Positions 28,857 to 38,015 of a stretch of DNA of 64,000 nucleotides are shown here, piece by piece; within the stretch, counting starts at the first letter, position 1, and every line of letters begins with the position of its first letter. The notes under the pieces were generated by a model. It had not been told where the DNA came from. It was given only the letters and a program-made list of their open reading frames with translations, and searched no databases. Source of the stretch: Paracoccus aminovorans. GTDB taxonomy: Bacteria > Pseudomonadota > Alphaproteobacteria > Rhodobacterales > Rhodobacteraceae. The position numbers and the translations under genes are program-made. The stretch is taken from positions 271,452 to 335,451 of the forward strand of contig NZ_KQ955208.1 of assembly GCF_001546115.1 (NCBI RefSeq). Reading direction: 5' to 3'.

Positions 28857-29611
28857 ACCCAATCCGACTGACCGGCCGTGCCGCCATTGGCCTGACCTGC
28901 GCCATCGGCCGGGTCACGCTGTTCTCGGCGCGCGGCCTGGCCCGCGGCGCCCGGCACCCGGCGGAACTGGCGCGGCAATTGCTGCATCTGGGCTGGCTGT
29001 CGCTGCCGGTCGTCGGCCTGACCGCGCTCTTCACCGGCGCGGCGCTGGCCCTGCAGATCCATTCCGGCGGCGAGCGGTTCCAGGCCGGAGACGTGGTCCC
29101 GGCCATCGTCGCCATCGGCATGGCGCGCGAGCTTGGGCCGGTGCTGGGCGGGCTGATGGTCGCGGCCCGCGTCGCCAGCGCCATCGCGGCGGAACTCGGC
29201 ACCATGCGCGTGACCGAGCAGATCGACGCGCTGGTCACGCTTTCGACCGATCCGGTGGCCTGGCTGGTCTCGCCCCGGCTCTGGGCGGGAGTGCTGTGCG
29301 TGCCGCTGCTGGTCGGTGTGGGCGATGTGATCGGCATCATGGGCGGCTGGCTGATCGGGGTGAATGCGCTGGGGTTCAACTCGACCACCTATCTGGCGAA
29401 TTCCTGGGCCTATCTGGAAAGCTGGGACGTGGTCTCGGGGCTGCTGAAGGGCGCGGTCTTCGGGCTGATCGTGGCGCTGTCGGGCTGCTGGTTCGGCATG
29501 ACCGCCGGCGGTGGCGCGGCGGGCGTGGGCCGGGCGACGACCAGCGCCGTGGTCGCGGCCTCGGTCGGGATCCTGGCGGCGAATTTCGCGCTGACGGGGC
29601 TGTTCTTCTGA
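28853..29611 (+). CDS. mlaE: MlaE-type ABC transporter permease
   Basis: The 252-residue permease is an MlaE/YrbE (DUF140) protein with about five transmembrane segments. It has the diagnostic PAIVAIGMARELGPVLGGLMVAARVASAIAAELGTMRVTEQIDA core, here split: AIGMARELGPVLGGL and AAELGTMRVTEQIDAL. Such permeases move phospholipids between membranes with an MlaF ATPase and an MCE protein. It starts at GTG 28853, overlapping the alr stop, and ends overlapping mlaF. No MCE-domain (mlaD) gene follows, so that partner is encoded elsewhere. Confidence 0.88.
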   Translation: MNPIRLTGRAAIGLTCAIGRVTLFSARGLARGARHPAELARQLLHLGWLSLPVVGLTALFTGAALALQIHSGGERFQAGDVVPAIVAIGMARELGPVLGGLMVAARVASAIAAELGTMRVTEQIDALVTLSTDPVAWLVSPRLWAGVLCVPLLVGVGDVIGIMGGWLIGVNALGFNSTTYLANSWAYLESWDVVSGLLKGAVFGLIVALSGCWFGMTAGGGAAGVGRATTSAVVAASVGILAANFALTGLFF

Positions 29612-30339
29612 TGCTGGCGGTGCGCGGCCTTTGCAAGAGTTTCGGTGCCAAGCGGGTGCTGGACCGCGTGGACCTGGACCTGGCCGAGGGCGAGAGCCTG
29701 GTGGTCATCGGCGGCTCGGGCACCGGGAAATCGGTGCTCTTGCGCTGCATCCTGGGGCTCGAGGCGCCGGATGCCGGTTCCATCATGTGGAATGGCGCGC
29801 CGATCGGCCCGGGTTTCATGGACACCTTCGGCATGCTCTTCCAGAATGCGGCGCTGTTCGACAGCCTGCCGGTCTGGCGCAATGTCGCCTTTCGGCTGCT
29901 GCGGACCATGCCAAAGGCGCAGGCGCGCGCCATCGCCCTCGAAAAGCTGGCCCGCGTCGGCCTGGGCCCCGAGGTCGCCGACCTCTACCCCGCCGCGCTG
30001 TCGGGCGGCATGAGGAAGCGCGCGGGGCTGGCCCGCGCCATTGCCGCCGGCCCGCGGGTGATCTTCTTCGACGAGCCGACGACCGGCCTCGACCCGATCC
30101 GCGCCGCGACCATCAACGCGCTGATCCGCGACATCGTCGATGAGACCGGAGCGACGGCGATCACCATCACCCATGACATGAGCTCGGTCCGCGCCATCGC
30201 CGACCGGGTGGCGCTCTTGGACCAGGGCCGGCTGCGCTGGCAGGGCGGCGTGGCCGAAATGGACGCGGCCCCCGACGACTATCTGCGCGACTTCATCGCC
30301 GGCCGGCCCCGGCCGATGGCGCGGGCGCCGCAGCCGTGA
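29611..30339 (+). CDS. mlaF: MlaF-type ABC transporter ATP-binding protein
   Basis: The 242-residue ATPase has Walker A GGSGTGKS near residue 36, signature LSGGMRKR near 131 and Walker B VIFFDEPTTGLDP near 150, followed by the switch His in ITITHDM. The LSGGM(R/Q)KR form is typical of Mla-type retrograde/anterograde phospholipid transporters. It overlaps mlaE by one base and forms the same transporter. The partner MCE protein is not present next to it. Confidence 0.9.
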   Translation: MLAVRGLCKSFGAKRVLDRVDLDLAEGESLVVIGGSGTGKSVLLRCILGLEAPDAGSIMWNGAPIGPGFMDTFGMLFQNAALFDSLPVWRNVAFRLLRTMPKAQARAIALEKLARVGLGPEVADLYPAALSGGMRKRAGLARAIAAGPRVIFFDEPTTGLDPIRAATINALIRDIVDETGATAITITHDMSSVRAIADRVALLDQGRLRWQGGVAEMDAAPDDYLRDFIAGRPRPMARAPQP

Positions 30340-30350
30340 CGGCCTTTTTT
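30333..30350 (+). terminator. Short possible terminator whose loop is the mlaF stop codon
   Basis: GCCG (30333-30336), loop TGA (the stop codon), CGGC (30340-30343) and then T6 at 30345-30350. The stem is only 4 bp, so efficiency is doubtful, but the T-tract is clear and lies in the gap before phoH. Confidence 0.35.
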
Positions 30351-30454
30351 CCGCCGAACGCCGGGCAAATGGCGGTTATCGGGACGGCCCCCCTTGTGCG
30401 AATCCCGCGCAGTTGCAACCATGGGTTACGACAACCCCGAACCCGGAGTAAGAT

Positions 30455-31549
30455 TTGGGTCTGAACCCACCGCCCCCCGCGACTGCGACTCCCGGCGAAA
30501 CCCTGCTGGAATTCCACGACAACAGGCTGCTGATCGACCTTTGCGGCCCGCATGACCGCCACCTTGCCCGCATCGAGGAGGCGCTGAAGGTGCATATCCT
30601 GCGCCGCGGCAACCTTCTGTCCATCGTCGGCCCCACCGATGCCCAGGCCGAGGCGGCGCAGGTGCTGCGCGGGCTTTACGCGCGGCTGGAACAGGGCCGC
30701 CCGGTCGAGGCGGCCGAGGTCGAGGCCGCGTTGCGCATGGGCGTCGAGACCGCGCCCGAAGGCCCGAGCCCGGCCGAGCAGCTGGAAATGTTCCAGACCG
30801 GCCCCATCGAGCTGCGCACCCGGAAAAAGACCGTCGAGCCGCGCACCGAGGCGCAAAAGGACTATGTCCGCAACCTCTTTGCCAATGAGCTGGCCTTCGG
30901 CATCGGCCCGGCCGGCACCGGCAAGACCTATCTGGCCGTCGCGGTCGGCGTCACCATGCTGATCGGCGGCCATGTCGACAAGATCATCCTGTCGCGCCCC
31001 GCCGTCGAGGCGGGCGAGCGGCTGGGTTTCCTGCCCGGCGACATGAAGGAAAAGGTCGACCCCTATATGCAGCCGCTCTACGACGCGCTGAACGACTTCC
31101 TGCCGGCCAAGCAGCTGCAGAAGCTGATGGAGGAAAAGCGCATCGAGATCGCGCCCCTGGCCTTCATGCGCGGCCGCACGCTGGCCAATGCCTTCGTGGT
31201 GCTGGACGAGGCGCAGAACGCCACCACCATGCAGATGAAGATGTTCCTGACCCGGCTGGGCGAGGGCTCGCGCATGGTCGTGACCGGCGACCGCACCCAG
31301 ATCGACCTGCCGCGCGGCGTGCATTCCGGCCTGACCGACGCCGAGAAGATCCTCAAGGACATCAAGGGCATCAGCTTCAGCTATTTCACCGCCAAGGACG
31401 TGGTGCGCCACCACCTTGTCGCCCGCATCATCGAGGCCTATGACGCCGAGGCCGAGGCGGCCTTGGCGCGCGGCGAGGTCTTCGACGAGCGCGGCCAGCG
31501 CATCCCCCGGCGCGAGCCGCGCCTGGCCAGCGGAGGCGGCGATGCCTGA
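30455..31549 (+). CDS. phoH: PhoH-family ATPase
   Basis: The 364-residue PhoH-like P-loop protein has Walker A GPAGTGKTYLA near residue 151, AVEAGERLGFLPGD and Walker B AFVVLDEAQNAT near 247. PhoH-like ATPases are placed with ybeY and take part in RNA metabolism or ribosome maturation. Translation begins at TTG 30455, with GGAG 6 nt upstream and no ATG before the conserved region. Its 3' end overlaps ybeY by 8 bp. The order phoH-ybeY-corC is the classical arrangement. Confidence 0.93.
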   Translation: MGLNPPPPATATPGETLLEFHDNRLLIDLCGPHDRHLARIEEALKVHILRRGNLLSIVGPTDAQAEAAQVLRGLYARLEQGRPVEAAEVEAALRMGVETAPEGPSPAEQLEMFQTGPIELRTRKKTVEPRTEAQKDYVRNLFANELAFGIGPAGTGKTYLAVAVGVTMLIGGHVDKIILSRPAVEAGERLGFLPGDMKEKVDPYMQPLYDALNDFLPAKQLQKLMEEKRIEIAPLAFMRGRTLANAFVVLDEAQNATTMQMKMFLTRLGEGSRMVVTGDRTQIDLPRGVHSGLTDAEKILKDIKGISFSYFTAKDVVRHHLVARIIEAYDAEAEAALARGEVFDERGQRIPRREPRLASGGGDA

Positions 31550-32063
31550 TCCTGCCCCCGCCGAGCCCGCGCCCGAGGTGGTCGACATCGTGCTGGAGGA
31601 CGACCGCTGGGAGGACGCGGGCCTGCCTGCCATGGCCGAACGCGCCGCCCGCGCCGTCGGCGACTGGCTGGAGCTGGGCGCATTCCAGGTCGTTGTGCTG
31701 GGCTGCGACGATGCCCGCATCGCGACGCTGAACGCCGAGTTCCGCGGCAAGCCCAAGCCCACCAATGTCCTGAGCTGGCCCGCCGTCGAGTTCGATCCGC
31801 GCCCGCCCGGCGAGCATCCCGAGATCCCCGAGATCGAGGAACTGGGCGACATCGCCATCTCCTACGACACCTGCCAGCGCGAGGCCGAGGCCCAGGGCAA
31901 GCCCTTCGCCGACCATGCCACGCATCTGCTGGTGCATGCCATCCTGCACCTGGCCGGCTATGACCATATCGACGACCAAGACGCCGATACGATGGAAAGC
32001 GCCGAGCGGCAGATCCTGGGCAAGCTCGGCATCCCCGATCCCTATCTGGAACACGAGACATGA
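31542..32063 (+). CDS. ybeY: rRNA maturation RNase YbeY
   Basis: The 173-residue endoribonuclease trims 16S rRNA and helps ribosome quality control. The zinc triad is in LLVHAILHLAGYDH (HxxxHxxxxxH pattern) near residue 128. PTNVLSWP near 69 and GDIAISYDTCQREA are conserved. ATG 31542 follows CGGAGG and overlaps the phoH end by 8 bp. The 3' end overlaps corC by four bases (ATGA). Confidence 0.93.
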   Translation: MPDPAPAEPAPEVVDIVLEDDRWEDAGLPAMAERAARAVGDWLELGAFQVVVLGCDDARIATLNAEFRGKPKPTNVLSWPAVEFDPRPPGEHPEIPEIEELGDIAISYDTCQREAEAQGKPFADHATHLLVHAILHLAGYDHIDDQDADTMESAERQILGKLGIPDPYLEHET

Positions 32064-32989
32064 CCAACGACCGAAGTCCCGACACGCCCGTTTCCGCCGA
32101 CCCCGCCTCATGGGCGGATGGCATCGGCGGGGAGGGGCGTGACCTGCCGCAATCGCGCGGCATTCTGGGACGCATCCTGGGGGCGTTTTCCGGGGGCGAC
32201 GAGGGCGAGGCGGCCGAGCGCGCCGAAGCCGCCCCCGCCGGTCCGGCCGGCGCGCCGGGCCTGTTGAACCTGCGGCGGATGCGGGTCGACGACGTGGCGG
32301 TGCCCAAGGCCGAGATCGTGGCCGCGCCGGTGAGCGCGACTCTGGCGGACCTGGTCGAGATGTTCCGCGAGCACGGCTTTTCCCGCATCCCGGTGTTTCG
32401 CGGCACGCTGGACAGCCCGCTGGGCATGATCCACCTGAAGGACCTGGCGCTGAAATACGGCTTCGGCGCCCAGGTTCCGGTCAAGTTCGCGCTGCGGCCG
32501 ATGCTGCGGCCGCTGCTCTATGTGCCGCCCTCGATGCCGATCGGGGTGCTGTTGCAGCAGATGCAGCAGAAGCGCATCCACATGGCCATGGTGATCGACG
32601 AATATGGCGGCGTGGACGGGCTCGTCACCATCGAGGACCTGATCGAGCAGGTCATCGGCGAGATCGAGGACGAGCATGACGAGATCGAGGGCGGCCTCGC
32701 CATCGAGGAAAAGCCCGGGCAATGGCTGGTCCAGGCCCGCGCCGCGCTGGAGGATGTCGAGGCCGAGACCGGGCTGCGCCTGGCCGACGAGGAAGAGGAC
32801 GAGATCGACACGCTGGGCGGGCTGATCTTCATGCTGACCGGCCGGGTGCCGGTGCGCGGCGAGGTGATCCCGCACGACAGCGGCGCCGAATTCGAGATCG
32901 TCGACGCCGACCCGCGCCGCATCAAGCGGGTGCGGCTGCGCCTGCCGCAGGCCGAGGCGCCGGCCGACCCCGCGCCCGACGCACCCTAG
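32060..32989 (+). CDS. corC: CorC/HlyC-type CBS-domain protein
   Basis: The 309-residue cytoplasmic protein has two CBS domains (about 75-200; RMRVDDVAVPKAEI, DEYGGVDGLVTIEDLIEQVIGEI) and a C-terminal CorC_HlyC domain (about 215-300), with GEVIPHDSGAEFEIVDADPRRIKR. CorC is linked to magnesium/cobalt handling and, as a ybeY neighbour, to envelope functions. No transmembrane segments are seen. The lnt gene that often follows is missing. Its stop codon shares a CTAG with the convergent ABM-GNAT gene. Confidence 0.88.
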   Translation: MTNDRSPDTPVSADPASWADGIGGEGRDLPQSRGILGRILGAFSGGDEGEAAERAEAAPAGPAGAPGLLNLRRMRVDDVAVPKAEIVAAPVSATLADLVEMFREHGFSRIPVFRGTLDSPLGMIHLKDLALKYGFGAQVPVKFALRPMLRPLLYVPPSMPIGVLLQQMQQKRIHMAMVIDEYGGVDGLVTIEDLIEQVIGEIEDEHDEIEGGLAIEEKPGQWLVQARAALEDVEAETGLRLADEEEDEIDTLGGLIFMLTGRVPVRGEVIPHDSGAEFEIVDADPRRIKRVRLRLPQAEAPADPAPDAP

Positions 32990-33795
32990 AGCGCGGCGAA
33001 GGCCGGGGCATGGCCGATGCGGCTGCCGCTGGGCAGCGCCGGCCCCCGCGCCATCAGATAGGGCCCGGCATAGGGCGAGGCCAGTTCGACCGGACGAAAG
33101 CCGAAGCGGGCGTAATAGGCCGGGTCGCCCTGCACGACGATGCTGTGATCCTGCAAGCCGCGCAGCGCCGCGCCGACCAGGGCGCTGCCGATGCCGCGCC
33201 CGCGCAATGCCGGATGCACCGCCAGCGGCGCCAGCGCGAAGGCCGGCCCGTCGGCGGCCAGGGGCGACAGGGCGACATGGCCGATGATGGTGCCGCCGGA
33301 TTCGGCCACCAGCGACAGCGACAGATCTCCGGCCGCGCGCAATCCGGCGACCAGCCGGGCCTCGTCCTCGCCGCCGAAACTGCGGCGCAGCAGGTCGGCG
33401 ATGCCGGCATGATCCTGCGGCACCTCGGCCCGCAGCCGCGGCAGCGGCGCGCTGCGGGTGAAATCGCGCTCGATATCCTGGCTCTCGCGGCCCCAGCGGC
33501 TGTCGCGCAGCCGGTCGCGATGCGCCTGGAAGGCGTCCTCGTCGGCGTAAAGCTCGTCCAGTTCCCAGACCAGCGGGTCGTCGGCCTGGGCGAGGTCGAA
33601 GCGCAGGTTGCCCGGCTCGGCCCGGCTCAGCGCGACATGGTCGGTCAGCAGGTCCAGCGCGAGCAGCATCTGCGCGGTATCGGCGCAGATCAGCCGGCCG
33701 GTCAGCCGGACCAGGGCCGGCTCCAGCGGGATCGGCTCGCCCGTGGGCAGCGAGGGGGGCGAATGCTTGTGGTCATGTCCGCAGGCGCAACTCAT
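32986..33795 (-). CDS. Fusion of an antibiotic-monooxygenase-like (ABM) domain and a GNAT acetyltransferase
   Basis: The 269-residue protein starts SCACGHDHKH, a Cys/His-rich possible metal-binding leader. Residues about 20-115 resemble an ABM/YgiN-type dimeric alpha-beta barrel (LICADTAQMLLALDLLTDHVAL, LRFDLAQADDPLVWELDELYAD, FQAHRDRLR). Residues about 120-269 are a GNAT of the YhbS type, with HPALRGRGIGSALVGAALRG and PAYYARFGFRPVEL. ATG 33795 follows CAGGA. Substrates are unknown. Its stop shares CTAG with corC. Confidence 0.75.
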   Translation of the reverse strand: MSCACGHDHKHSPPSLPTGEPIPLEPALVRLTGRLICADTAQMLLALDLLTDHVALSRAEPGNLRFDLAQADDPLVWELDELYADEDAFQAHRDRLRDSRWGRESQDIERDFTRSAPLPRLRAEVPQDHAGIADLLRRSFGGEDEARLVAGLRAAGDLSLSLVAESGGTIIGHVALSPLAADGPAFALAPLAVHPALRGRGIGSALVGAALRGLQDHSIVVQGDPAYYARFGFRPVELASPYAGPYLMARGPALPSGSRIGHAPAFAAL

Positions 33796-34165
33796 GGCGG
33801 GTTCCTGATTCAGATACACGAGGGGCGCGGCACCGGTCGGTTCGGCGGCCAGACGCCGCGCGCGCGCCCCGCTGCAATTGCGGACGCGCGCCGGTCCATC
33901 GGGCGACATCCGGCCGGCTTTGTCAATTTCCGAAGCGGCGGCGGCGCGAATAGAATGTCGCAAATTGTGTCAGGAGCTTGCCCGATCCCGCGAGCGGCAA
34001 GCCAGGCGGGGTATTTGCAGAGCAAAGAAGACCGGGCAAGGCCGCTTTTCACCGTTTCACAAATACCCGGATCCTGCCGGTGCCCGGCGGCGCTCCGCCC
34101 CGGGGTTTTGCCGGGCGCCTTGATGCCGGGCCGACGCTGCCGGGGAGGAATTCTGCCCGACCGCC
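33796..34165. other. Gene-free interval with an inverted pair of GGGTATTTG motifs
   Basis: No open frame with similarity is present. The exact motif copy lies at 34009-34030. CAAATACCC at 34060-34068 faces it in inverse orientation, giving an inverted pair 60 bp across. A GC-rich stretch around 34070-34130 can form several hairpins, but no clear T-tract follows on either strand. Confidence 0.5.
34009..34030 (+). repeat. Exact copy 2 of dispersed motif GGGTATTT-N6-CAAAGAAG
   Basis: GGGTATTT, spacer GCAGAG, CAAAGAAG. It matches the copies at 18027-18048 and 57459-57480 at all 16 fixed positions. Confidence 0.7.
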
Positions 34166-35497
34166 TCAGACCGTGTCGAGGTAAAGCTCGACGGTTTCGT
34201 CGTCCGAAAGCTCGGCCATGTAATGCAGTTCCTGGCGCTTGGTCATCACGAAATTCTCGATCAGATGCGCCGGAAAGATGCGCCGGATCTGCGGGCAGGC
34301 GGCGAAGGCGTCGATGGCGGCGCCCCAGGTCGCCGGCAGTTGCGCCAGGCCCTGTTCATAGGCATTGCCCTGGATCGGCGGCGGCGGGTCGATGCGGTCC
34401 TCGATGCCGTTCAGCGCCGCGCCCAGCACCGCCGCGACGCTGAGATAGGGGTTCACGTCGCCGCCGGCCACGCGATGCTCGATCCGGCGCGCCTTGGGGC
34501 CGGAGGAGGGGATGCGGATCGCCGAGGTGCGATTCTCATAGGCCCAGCCGATGCCGGTGGGCGCATGGGCATTCGGCACCAGCCGGTCATAGCTGTTCTC
34601 ATGCGGGGCGAAGACCAGGGTCGAGCCGGGCATGGCGGCAAGGCAGCCGGCGACGGCATGGCGCAGCATGTCCGAGCCGGCCTCGCTGCCGTCGTCGAAG
34701 ACATTGCGGCCCTGCGCGTCCAGCACCGAGAAATGCATATGCATGCCCGAGCCGTTCCACATCTCGTAGGGCTTGGCCATGAAGGAGCCGGCAAAACCGT
34801 ATTGCCGCGCCAGCCCCTTGACCAGCAGCTTGAAGAGCCAGGCGTCGTCCGCGGCCTTCAGCGGGTCGGGCTGGTGCATCAGGTTGATCTCGAACTGCCC
34901 GGGCGCGGCTTCGGAAATCGCCGTGTCGGCCGGGATGTCCATCGCCTCGCAGGCCTCGTAAAGCGCGGTGAAGAAGCGGTCGAAGGCGTCGAGCGCGCGC
35001 AGCGACAGGGTTTCCGCCCCGGTGCGGCGCTTGCCGGAACGCGGGCTGGGCGGCACGCGCAGCTGGCCGCCGGAATCGTCGATCAGGAAGAATTCAAGCT
35101 CGGTCGCCACCACCGGGGTCAGGCCGGCGGCCTTGTAGCGATCCACGACGCGGGCCAGCGCCTGGCGCGGGTCGCCGTCATAGGGCCGGCCGTCCAGGTG
35201 GAACATCCACAGCGGCAAGAGGCCGGTCGGCGCCTCGAGCCAGGGCATGGGCATGAAGCCGCGCTCGGTCGGCAGCAGCAGCCCGTCCGGGTCGCCGGCC
35301 TGAAAGACCAGCGGGCTGTCCTCGATATCCTCGCCCCAGATGTCCATGTTCAGCACCGAGAAGGGGAATTTCGTGCCCTCGGTCAGGATCTTGTCGGCAA
35401 AGCGGGCGGGCATGCGCTTGCCGCGCGGCTGGCCGTTCAGATCGGCCGCGGCCACGCGGATGGTCTTGACCTCGGGATGCTCGCGCAGCCAGTCCAT
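34166..35497 (-). CDS. Glutamine synthetase-family gamma-glutamyl ligase
   Basis: The 443-residue protein is a GS-fold enzyme of the PuuA/GlnT-like group. VVATELEFFLIDD near residue 135, SEAAPGQFEINLMHQPDPLKAADDAW near 205 and NGSGMHMHFSVLD near 262 place the metal and ATP ligands; NRTSAIRIP near 328 provides the Arg that binds glutamate. Such enzymes couple glutamate to amines such as putrescine or ethanolamine. It is the last gene after an amino-acid ABC transporter with only 3 bp spacing, which suggests that the imported compound is its substrate. The amine is not known. Confidence 0.86.
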   Translation of the reverse strand: MDWLREHPEVKTIRVAAADLNGQPRGKRMPARFADKILTEGTKFPFSVLNMDIWGEDIEDSPLVFQAGDPDGLLLPTERGFMPMPWLEAPTGLLPLWMFHLDGRPYDGDPRQALARVVDRYKAAGLTPVVATELEFFLIDDSGGQLRVPPSPRSGKRRTGAETLSLRALDAFDRFFTALYEACEAMDIPADTAISEAAPGQFEINLMHQPDPLKAADDAWLFKLLVKGLARQYGFAGSFMAKPYEMWNGSGMHMHFSVLDAQGRNVFDDGSEAGSDMLRHAVAGCLAAMPGSTLVFAPHENSYDRLVPNAHAPTGIGWAYENRTSAIRIPSSGPKARRIEHRVAGGDVNPYLSVAAVLGAALNGIEDRIDPPPPIQGNAYEQGLAQLPATWGAAIDAFAACPQIRRIFPAHLIENFVMTKRQELHYMAELSDDETVELYLDTV

Positions 35498-35500
35498 GGA

Positions 35501-36328
35501 TCACCTGATGAGATTGGGCCGGTAGCGCAACCGCTTGGCCGCGCCCGGCAAATGGCGGTTCAGCCGCCGGTTGACGACCCCGAACAGCCCGATCAGGCAC
35601 AGGGTCAGAAGGATGAAATAGCCCGCGACGATGGGATAGGCCACGAAGGGGTTGAAGGTCTTGTCGGCGAAATAGCTGGCGTAATAGAGCGCGTCGCCCT
35701 GTTGCCGGAAGGCCGGGAAGCCGGAAAAGAACACCAGCGTCGTGGCATGCACCAGGAAGATCGCCTCATTGGTATAGGCGGGCCACGCCAGGCGCATGGC
35801 GGTCGGCCAGACGATGCGGCGATAGCGGCGCCAGCCAGTCATGCCATAGGCGTCGGCGGCTTCGAGCTCGCCCTTGGGGACGTTGCGCAGCGCGCCGTAG
35901 AAGATCTCGGCCGAATAGGCGGCGGTGTTGAGCATCAGGACCAAGAGCGCCCCGGCCCAGGCCTTGGTCATCCAGCTGGTCGCGACGGTGATGCCCAGCA
36001 CGTCGATGCCGGCGCGGGGCAGCTGCACCAGCGCCTCATAGGCGACGAAGAACTGGATGAAGAGCGGGCTGCCGCGAAAGACGAAGATGAACCATTCGGC
36101 CGGCTTGCGGAGCCAGGGATTGCGGCTGAACCTGGCCACCGCCAGCGCATTGGCCAGGAAGAAGCCGAAGAACAGCGCCAGGAAGCCGAAATACAGGTTC
36201 CAGATCAGGCCCGAGCCGATCAGCGTCACCTGCTGGCACAGCGTGAAATCCGAACGCGGCAACAGCTTCTCGCCGATGCCGATCGCGCGCAGGGCATAGT
36301 CCTGGACGGTTTGCAGGCACTGGCTCAT
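35501..36328 (-). CDS. Polar amino-acid ABC transporter permease 2
   Basis: The 275-residue permease has about five transmembrane segments and the HisM/GlnP-type EAA loop ELEAADAYGMTGWRRYRRIVWP near residue 150. FRGSPLFIQFFVAYEAL is the typical N-terminal block of polar amino-acid permeases. It starts at 36328 with a four-base overlap (ATGA) with the preceding permease and is followed 3 bp later by the GS-like gene. It forms a heterodimer with the other permease. Confidence 0.9.
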   Translation of the reverse strand: MSQCLQTVQDYALRAIGIGEKLLPRSDFTLCQQVTLIGSGLIWNLYFGFLALFFGFFLANALAVARFSRNPWLRKPAEWFIFVFRGSPLFIQFFVAYEALVQLPRAGIDVLGITVATSWMTKAWAGALLVLMLNTAAYSAEIFYGALRNVPKGELEAADAYGMTGWRRYRRIVWPTAMRLAWPAYTNEAIFLVHATTLVFFSGFPAFRQQGDALYYASYFADKTFNPFVAYPIVAGYFILLTLCLIGLFGVVNRRLNRHLPGAAKRLRYRPNLIR

Positions 36329-37203
36329 GTCGCGGCCTTTCGCATCGCCTCGCCGGCGGCGGTGGCCTGGCCGCGCGACAGCCGCGACCGGATGCGGTCG
36401 AAGATCCGCTCGGATCCCCAGGTCATCAGCAGGTAGAAGACCAGGATGGCGAGGAAGTAGTAGATGCGCCAGTCGGGATGCGGATAGGCATAGGCGCTGG
36501 TCTTCGACCCGCCCAGTTCGCGCGCCCAATAGACGATGTCCTCGACGCCCAGGATGAAGAGAAGCGGCGTGGCCTTGACCAGGATCATCCACAGGTTGCC
36601 GAGGCCCGGCAGGGCATAGGTCCACATCTGCGGGATCAGGATGCGGCGGCTGACCTGGCGCGGGCTCATGCCATAGGCCTCGGCGGTTTCCAGCTGGGCG
36701 CGGGGCACGGCATCCATGGCGCCGCGCAGCACGTTGGCGGCGAAGGCGCCGAAGACGATCGAGAAGGCGATGATCGCCAGGGCGATGCCGTAGAGCTGGT
36801 GCACCCAGGCCGGCGAGGTGGAGAGCGGCAGCTTGGCCGCGGCGCAGACCAGGAACTCATTGCCCTGCCGGATCGGTATCGAGGGGTCGCAGAACACCTT
36901 GGCGCGCAGCCATTCGAAACCCTGGTCCAGCGCGATGGGCACGAAAAGGAAGAAGATGATGTCGGGCACGCCGCGCACCATCGAGGTATAGACCTTGCCG
37001 AACCAGCGCAGCGGCGCGATGCGCGAGCGTGCCGCCAGCGCGCCGCCGAAGCCGAAGAGCAGCGCCACCGGCGCCGTGATGAGCAAGAGCAGGATCACCG
37101 TCCCGAAGGACAGGTAGAACAGCACATGCTTGCCCGAGCTGAGATAGCACATCAGCCAGGCCAGCCCTTCGAGTGTTTTCGGATCGGCGCAGGACGCGAA
37201 CAT
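36325..37203 (-). CDS. Polar amino-acid ABC transporter permease 1
   Basis: The 292-residue permease is slightly longer than usual, with a Cys-containing periplasmic loop (FCDPSIPIRQGNEFLVC, about residues 108-124). VRGVPDIIFFLFVP and the EAA loop QLETAEAYGMSPRQVSRRILIP near 175 identify the HisQ/ArtQ type. About five to six hydrophobic segments are visible. It follows the binding protein after a 62-bp gap and overlaps permease 2. Confidence 0.9.
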   Translation of the reverse strand: MFASCADPKTLEGLAWLMCYLSSGKHVLFYLSFGTVILLLLITAPVALLFGFGGALAARSRIAPLRWFGKVYTSMVRGVPDIIFFLFVPIALDQGFEWLRAKVFCDPSIPIRQGNEFLVCAAAKLPLSTSPAWVHQLYGIALAIIAFSIVFGAFAANVLRGAMDAVPRAQLETAEAYGMSPRQVSRRILIPQMWTYALPGLGNLWMILVKATPLLFILGVEDIVYWARELGGSKTSAYAYPHPDWRIYYFLAILVFYLLMTWGSERIFDRIRSRLSRGQATAAGEAMRKAAT

Positions 37204-37265
37204 GGATCACCTGTGGCGCCGCCCGGCACCGGACCGGGCGGCAGAGCGGTTGGGACTTCGGCCGA

Positions 37266-37994
37266 TCAGAAGATCAGCGCCTCTTCGCCATACCATTTCC
37301 TGATCATGGCGTTCAGGCTGCCGTCGGCCTTCATCGATTCGATGGCCTTGTCGAACTTGCCCTTCAGCTCGGTATCCGACTTGCGCAGGCCGATGGCGAT
37401 GCCCTCGCCGACGACCACCTTGTCCTGACCTTCGATCCAGACCAGCTCGCCATTCGATTCGTTGACCGAGGCAGCCAGGAAGTCGCGGTCGGCAAAGACC
37501 GCCTCGGCCTCGCCGTTGCGGACGGCGGCGATGGTTTCCTCGCCCGTCGGGAACTCGACCAGGGTGGCGCCGCTCTCGGCGATATAGCCGGCCTGGATGG
37601 TGTTGGTCTGGGCGGCGACCACGCCCTTGATGTCGGCATCCGGGGACAGGGCGGCATAGGCCGACAGCGGCGGCGGGGTGTAGGCTTCGCTGAACTGGAT
37701 CGCCTTCTTGCGCTCGTCCGAGATGTTCATGCCGGCCATGATCGCGTCGTAGTTCGAGCTGACCAGGTTCGGGATGATCGAATCCCAGTCGTTCTTGACG
37801 AAGGTGCATTGCAGTTCGGCCCGCTTGCACAGCTCGTTGCCGAGCTCGATCTCGAAGCCGTCGAGCTCGCCCTTGTCGTTGACGAAGTTGTAGGGAGGAT
37901 AGGCGCCCTCGGTGCCGATGCGCACGTTCTGGGCCATGCCCATGCCCGCCGTCAGGGCCAGTGCGGCAGCGGCTGCAAGCATGATCTTTTTCAT
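37266..37994 (-). CDS. Periplasmic amino-acid-binding protein of the ABC transporter
   Basis: The 242-residue protein has a signal peptide (1-21, ending AGMGMA) and the SBP_bac_3 start VRIGTEGAYPPYNFVNDKGELDGFEIELGNELC. The binding-cleft residues of the LAO/HisJ type are the Tyr-Pro-Pro-Tyr segment, DWDSIIPNLVSSNYDAIMAGM and AVFADRDFLAASV. Two cysteines (CKRAELQC) can form a disulfide. Preferred ligands of this group are Lys, Arg, ornithine, His or octopine; the sequence cannot separate them. Confidence 0.9.
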   Translation of the reverse strand: MKKIMLAAAAALALTAGMGMAQNVRIGTEGAYPPYNFVNDKGELDGFEIELGNELCKRAELQCTFVKNDWDSIIPNLVSSNYDAIMAGMNISDERKKAIQFSEAYTPPPLSAYAALSPDADIKGVVAAQTNTIQAGYIAESGATLVEFPTGEETIAAVRNGEAEAVFADRDFLAASVNESNGELVWIEGQDKVVVGEGIAIGLRKSDTELKGKFDKAIESMKADGSLNAMIRKWYGEEALIF

Positions 37995-38015
37995 TCGAAC
38001 TTCTCCTGTTGGATT

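Noticed and set aside
28853..30339. Complete Mla transporter operon
   Set aside because: Only permease and ATPase are present. No MCE-domain (mlaD), mlaB or mlaC gene follows.
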